From Rotaria macrura (taxonomy: Eukaryota > Rotifera > Eurotatoria > Philodinida > Philodinidae), in NCBI GenBank assembly GCA_900239685.1, contig OENT01000755.1, positions 1-64,000 on the forward strand: a stretch of 64,000 nucleotides of DNA. The letters run 5' to 3'. Within the stretch, counting starts at the first letter, position 1, and every line of letters starts with the position of its first letter. The notes beneath the pieces were generated by a model. It was not told the DNA's origin. It searched no databases and saw only the letters and a list, made by a program, of their open reading frames with translations. The translations under genes were made by a program, and so were the position numbers. Positions 60,410 through 64,000 of the stretch are shown one piece after another.

Positions 60410-60690
60410 TGGTAAGACATTGTCAGATCGAAAAACTGGATAGTAAGATCTTACTGTCGTATAAGATTTTCTATAATCTTATAATCTGATTTGACAGAAG
60501 AACAAGATCCGATAAAAAATCGTTGTCTCTGAAATTTTATATCAATTCGTCCGATCATATTCTTGAAAGATCTTATTGTATCGTAAGATATGATTCTAAG
60601 ATTGTAGGAAATCTTTGGTAATAGTAAATGGTAAGATTTCAGAGACAACGATTTTTCTTACGATCTTATACGGTTTCGCAAAATCTTACA
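60410..60690. repeat. Inverted-repeat patch rich in GTAAGAT/ATCTTAC
   Basis: AAAATCGTTGTCTCTGAAAT (about 60515-60535) is present inverted at about 60635-60655 with a near-perfect match over 25 bp. The whole patch repeats short GTAAGAT and ATCTTAC motifs in both orientations (for example AGTAAGATCTTACTG near 60450). It is probably a small decayed MITE. Confidence 0.6.
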
Positions 60691-61497
60691 TGTAATTTAT
60701 CTACTTGGATTCACCTGTTGTACGACTAAATATTGCAAGATTCTATGGATCTGCCATTCTGTGCTATCCCTATCTTCATAGAAAAGTTGTGGAAATCAAT
60801 AAAAATAAATGCTTCTGTGACACTTTATTCTATCATATGCCTTCAAATTTGGCATGAAGATCTACTAACATAATATTGGACCATATCAACATTCATCCTT
60901 TTGATAATGTCATTATTGATGATCGTAAGCTGCTTATTTGTTTATTGCAAAATTTTTGTTTGAAAAATTCCTTGTTGAAAAACATTTTGTACAAGAGAAT
61001 TCAGCCTGAGTCTAGATGAAATGCACGTGTCTTTTGTTCCTCAATTCTCCTGAAGATAGCAATCAAGTTTTTATTGACTCTAAATTAGGTAAAAGCTTTA
61101 TGGATACCAACAGGAATTCATCATCAATGGAAAAAAAAATATCTATGTATAAAAAGCATTAAGATTATAAGAAGATTCATCATTGAGCCAAGTATTTAGT
61201 TTCGATAAGAAAATTCATAAATTATGACTTGTTTTCATCCTATGCAACTACTCATAACGAAATAATGCTTAGAATCAATATTTGTTCTTCCTAACAGTAG
61301 TTTTTACATGTTGTGTTCTTCGATGAATGCCATATTTAAAACAATTCCCATCGTGACATTGATTATGTCTTTTGTTTTCGATAAATAATCGCTGACCTTC
61401 TTCTAGCCGGAACAACATTCAAAAGAAAAGAAAATTTGCTCCACTTATTATGCATCGAATTTCGGCGATGAAATGAGAGTGATGAGTGACTTCTTTT
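60691..61497. other. Intergenic, no intact gene seen
   Basis: About 800 bp with slightly protein-like but stop-interrupted stretches on the + strand. No family could be recognised. It could be a decayed element. Confidence 0.3.
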
Positions 61498-62026
61498 TGT
61501 GTACTCAAAAAGTGAGTACACTACTAAAATCGGTCAGTGTGTCCGTCCGGCCGTCCGTTTATTCGATAACTCTTCACAAGTACATTCGATTGAGTTGAAA
61601 TTTTGTGCACAAAATTGTCTCATCAATATCTAGGTCAAGTTCGAAGATGAGAAGGATCCGTCGAGAAATGGCTGAGTTATTGAAAAAATTGTCATTTTTC
61701 ACCAAGCAATTCCTGAGGTGGGGTACAGGGATTTTTTCAAAAAAAACTTTTTTCTCAGAATTATCCACAACTTATGTAAAGTGACTCAGTTTTTAACGCT
61801 GATTCCAAATCTGATATTAGTTTTTAACCAAATCGAGCTTTCTAAAAGAACATCGCCAAAAAAAGGTCTCGAAATAAACAAAAACTGCATCCAGAAACTA
61901 AATTGTCTAGATATATCTCGGTTGGCCAGTAGTGTTGGGATTTACCAAAAAGGTTTACCAAGATACTTCATCCGTGCACACATTCTAGGATGACTGATTT
62001 GTCTCATTCACTTTTTGAAGTACACA
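61498..62026. mobile_element. Small TIR element, TGTGTACTCAAAAAGTGA ends (529 bp)
   Basis: The left end TGTGTACTCAAAAAGTGAGT is matched by the reverse complement of the right end, TGTGTACTTCAAAAAGTGAA. A second copy of the left part begins at 63903 and runs off the window. The inner sequence CCGTCCGGCCGTCCG is unusually GC-rich. No transposase. Confidence 0.65.
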
Positions 62027-63299
62027 TAACTCTCGGACATAAGTCCGAAGTTTCCGCATTTATTTTTTTGTCGTATTGGTATCGCCGCAAGCATGAATCT
62101 AACCTTTCGAGTAGACCAGATATTTGTTTTACTCAATACAAGAGCTAATTTCTGGTTTGCAACGTTGAAGTGTACCTTCTGATAGACACTAGTACGATGT
62201 ACAAAAAATGTTATCGTATATTTGTTGTTTTTTTTTCTTAAGTTTTATCTTTGTCATGATTTATGTTACTAAGATCTCTATGATTGTAAAACCAATGGTA
62301 AGATAATTTTAATATAATTTCACCGAGAGCAAAATCATCGCTTAACGTTATAGTACACATATTGATCGATACACAATGAGATAAATAACAAATTTTTAAT
62401 GTCATTAATTTGTATCGTTGTATATCGAACGAATCCATTGTGTAACATTTATCGAAATTATCTTTGTTCACATATGATCCTGGAAATCTAATTTAATGCA
62501 CTACTAAAAGACTCAATTATAAAGTATGATAATGCTAACATTATTGAAATAATGTTAAGGAAAATAATTAATACGTTACTACGATTATGAAAATACTAAA
62601 ACAATATGATGATTGATGAGTAGAACTAGGATGTTTTATCTTTATTGTTATTCATACGTGCAAGTAAATTCAAAAAGTGTAAGATGAACAAATTGAAAAG
62701 AAAAAGCAGTAAAGATGCTGACTCAATGGATAACACTAGAAATCACATGTGACCAATGAAATACATATGATGTGAACAGATGGAACTCGAAAAAAAGAAT
62801 TCATGTTGAAACTGTATGCATCATACAGACTCTGGTAAACTATAAATAATCCAAAATAGATTTCAAGTGTTTTGTTCGTTACTCACGATGAAGCAAAACG
62901 TGTTTGGTATTCTATTAAAATGAATACCGTCTCCACCAGAGACCGAAACGGGGCGGGGCGGGGCCGGAAAAAATAGAATCCCCGACATTTTCCCCGTTCT
63001 TCAAATTCACTATAAAGGCGTTCAAATTTATAAATACATATAATTATTAAAACAAAAGATTTTGTTTTCACTTGTGGCCATCATTTGATTGCATGTAAGT
63101 GTGAGGATTTCTGCGAAACGTTCTTTGTCTCTATTGAATTCGGCGTTCAACATTCAGGAAGAAAACACTCTGGGATCCGTTCTGCATCCGAAATTCAAAA
63201 CATTATTGTCAGCAGCGGCAGCTCAGAAATAAGAGTGTTATCGAACGTGTCTTGCATTGTTGCCGAAAGGGAACTATGCATTCGCATTCGATGGTCACA
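62027..63299. other. Intergenic between repeats, with a GC-rich spot
   Basis: No gene seen. At 62953-62968 a run ACGGGGCGGGGCGGGGCCGG stands out in AT-rich DNA (three G4 runs plus a GG). A plus frame at 63085-63303 just upstream of the hAT fragment is not recognisable. Confidence 0.35.
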
Positions 63300-63641
63300 A
63301 TGAACTACCAAGAAAAAAAGCAAAAGAATTTTCTACAACAATCGAAGGATGACGATGTCATAAAAGCAATATGTAAAAACAGAACGGCAACAAAGGTTGA
63401 ACTCGATATTTATATCGATTGTAAGGTGGATGAACATAAAAACTATGAAAATACATTATTATTTTGGAAAGAATACCAAGATATGTTTCCAAACTTCTCG
63501 AAGTTAGCACATCGAATAAATGTTGTCCTCTGTAGTTCAGCTACTGTTGAAAGAGAGTTGTTGAGAGCATATCTAGTCGTCAATCAGAGTAGATATAATC
63601 TACACCCAACCACTTTTAACAATATATTATTTCTTCGCTAA
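63300..63641 (+). pseudogene. hAT transposase remnant, C-terminal dimerisation domain
   Basis: The last 129 codons of a frame ending at 63641 contain LLFWKEYQDMFPNFSKLAHR, then INVVLCSSATVERELLRAYL, then VNQSRYNLHPTTFNNILFLR and stop. This is the W-x-P-x-L-x-x-x-A ... SSA-x-x-ER ... R-x-x-L pattern of the hAT C-terminal dimerisation domain. The catalytic and zinc-finger parts are missing, so it is a truncated copy. No hAT terminal repeats were found around it. Confidence 0.75.
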
Positions 63642-63902
63642 ATAGAGAACGGCAAAAAGATTGATTGATCTCGAGAAACATGTTTTTGTGCTCATCTCAA
63701 TTTAGGTCAAATGAGAAAACTACTGACTTTTTTTTTCTTTGATTGTTTTTTTATATGAATCAATTCATTTGTATCAGAAAAATCGACAGAAATTCAAAAA
63801 AAAAGCAATCAAGAAAATGGGATTTAAACTGTCTCCCCTTAGATTGATATTTCGAACAACAAGGATACCGAATTTTATTCTTTCAATCGAGTAGCTGATT
63901 TT
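63642..63902. other. Spacer before the second TIR-element copy
   Basis: About 260 bp, AT-rich, with homopolymer runs (63727-63740, 63796-63810). Nothing else was noticed. Confidence 0.35.
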
Positions 63903-64000
63903 TGTGTACTCAAAAAGTGAGTACATTCTGGGATTGGTTAGTGTGTCCGGCCGACCGTTTACACGATAACTCTTTACAAGTACATTCGATTGAGCTGAAA
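63903..64000. mobile_element. Second copy of the TGTGTACTCAAAAAGTGA element (truncated by window edge)
   Basis: Begins TGTGTACTCAAAAAGTGAGT and follows the copy at 61498 with scattered differences through CGATAACTCTTTACAAGTAC to the last base of the window. Same orientation, 2.4 kb away. Confidence 0.75.

Noticed and set aside
1..64000. CRISPR arrays, bacterial operons, Shine-Dalgarno sites
   Set aside because: No regularly spaced direct repeats; introns and gene families show a eukaryotic nuclear sequence, so prokaryotic signals were not called.

Overview
The window is AT-rich eukaryotic nuclear DNA. Introns are mostly very short (about 42-80 nt, GT-AG) and several genes lack introns. Two of the intronless genes look bacterial: a NodB-type polysaccharide deacetylase and a NadC-type quinolinate phosphoribosyltransferase. 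Together with FLYWCH/MULE and hAT remnants, many small inverted-repeat elements and divergent family-A GPCRs, this fits a bdelloid rotifer or a similar small invertebrate. That placement is inference. All exon models were worked out by hand from splice signals, reading frame and remembered family conservation; no search was run.

Layout. Positions 1-2600 are a transposon graveyard: a piggyBac-like MITE, a 1.7-kb CACTG-ended element with an inner inverted repeat and a tandem array of mini-exon-like units, and a perfect 42-bp palindrome. From 2.8 to 7.0 kb there is a sorting nexin (SNX7/30 type) and ACTL6A/BAF53, both on +, separated by another 1-kb inverted-repeat element. From 8.8 to 20 kb there is a run of minus-strand genes: a small protein with an acylation-type N-terminus, RBM34, a SWEET sugar transporter, a GATE-16/GABARAPL2 protein and a 2-oxoglutarate oxygenase. 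From 23.4 to 25 kb there is a GPCR, followed by about 7.9 kb with no recognisable gene. From 33.0 to 34.2 kb LSM7 and RPL21 lie close together on the minus strand. From 35.1 to 38.9 kb there is a long foldback repeat, a broken FLYWCH/MULE fragment and a smaller inverted repeat. From 39.7 to 43.7 kb there is a second GPCR and a four-TM protein. From 44.1 to 56.8 kb gene density is highest: NodB deacetylase, the 13-exon ubiquitin ligase SHPRH, NadC, an OTU protease on + and a neuropeptide F precursor. From 57 kb to the end the DNA is gene-poor, with small repeats, two copies of one TIR element and a hAT transposase remnant.

The genes are mostly unrelated housekeeping functions: ribosome and RNA (RPL21, LSM7, RBM34), chromatin and ubiquitin (ACTL6A, SHPRH, OTU), membrane traffic and autophagy (SNX, GATE-16), metabolism (NadC, SWEET) and signalling (two GPCRs, NPF). 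The main discoveries are a three-exon neuropeptide F gene that no single long reading frame reveals, a GATE-16 protein ending exactly at its conjugation glycine, a bacterial-type NadC, and a SHPRH without its linker-histone domain whose DEAQ motif is carried by a 19-nt microexon.
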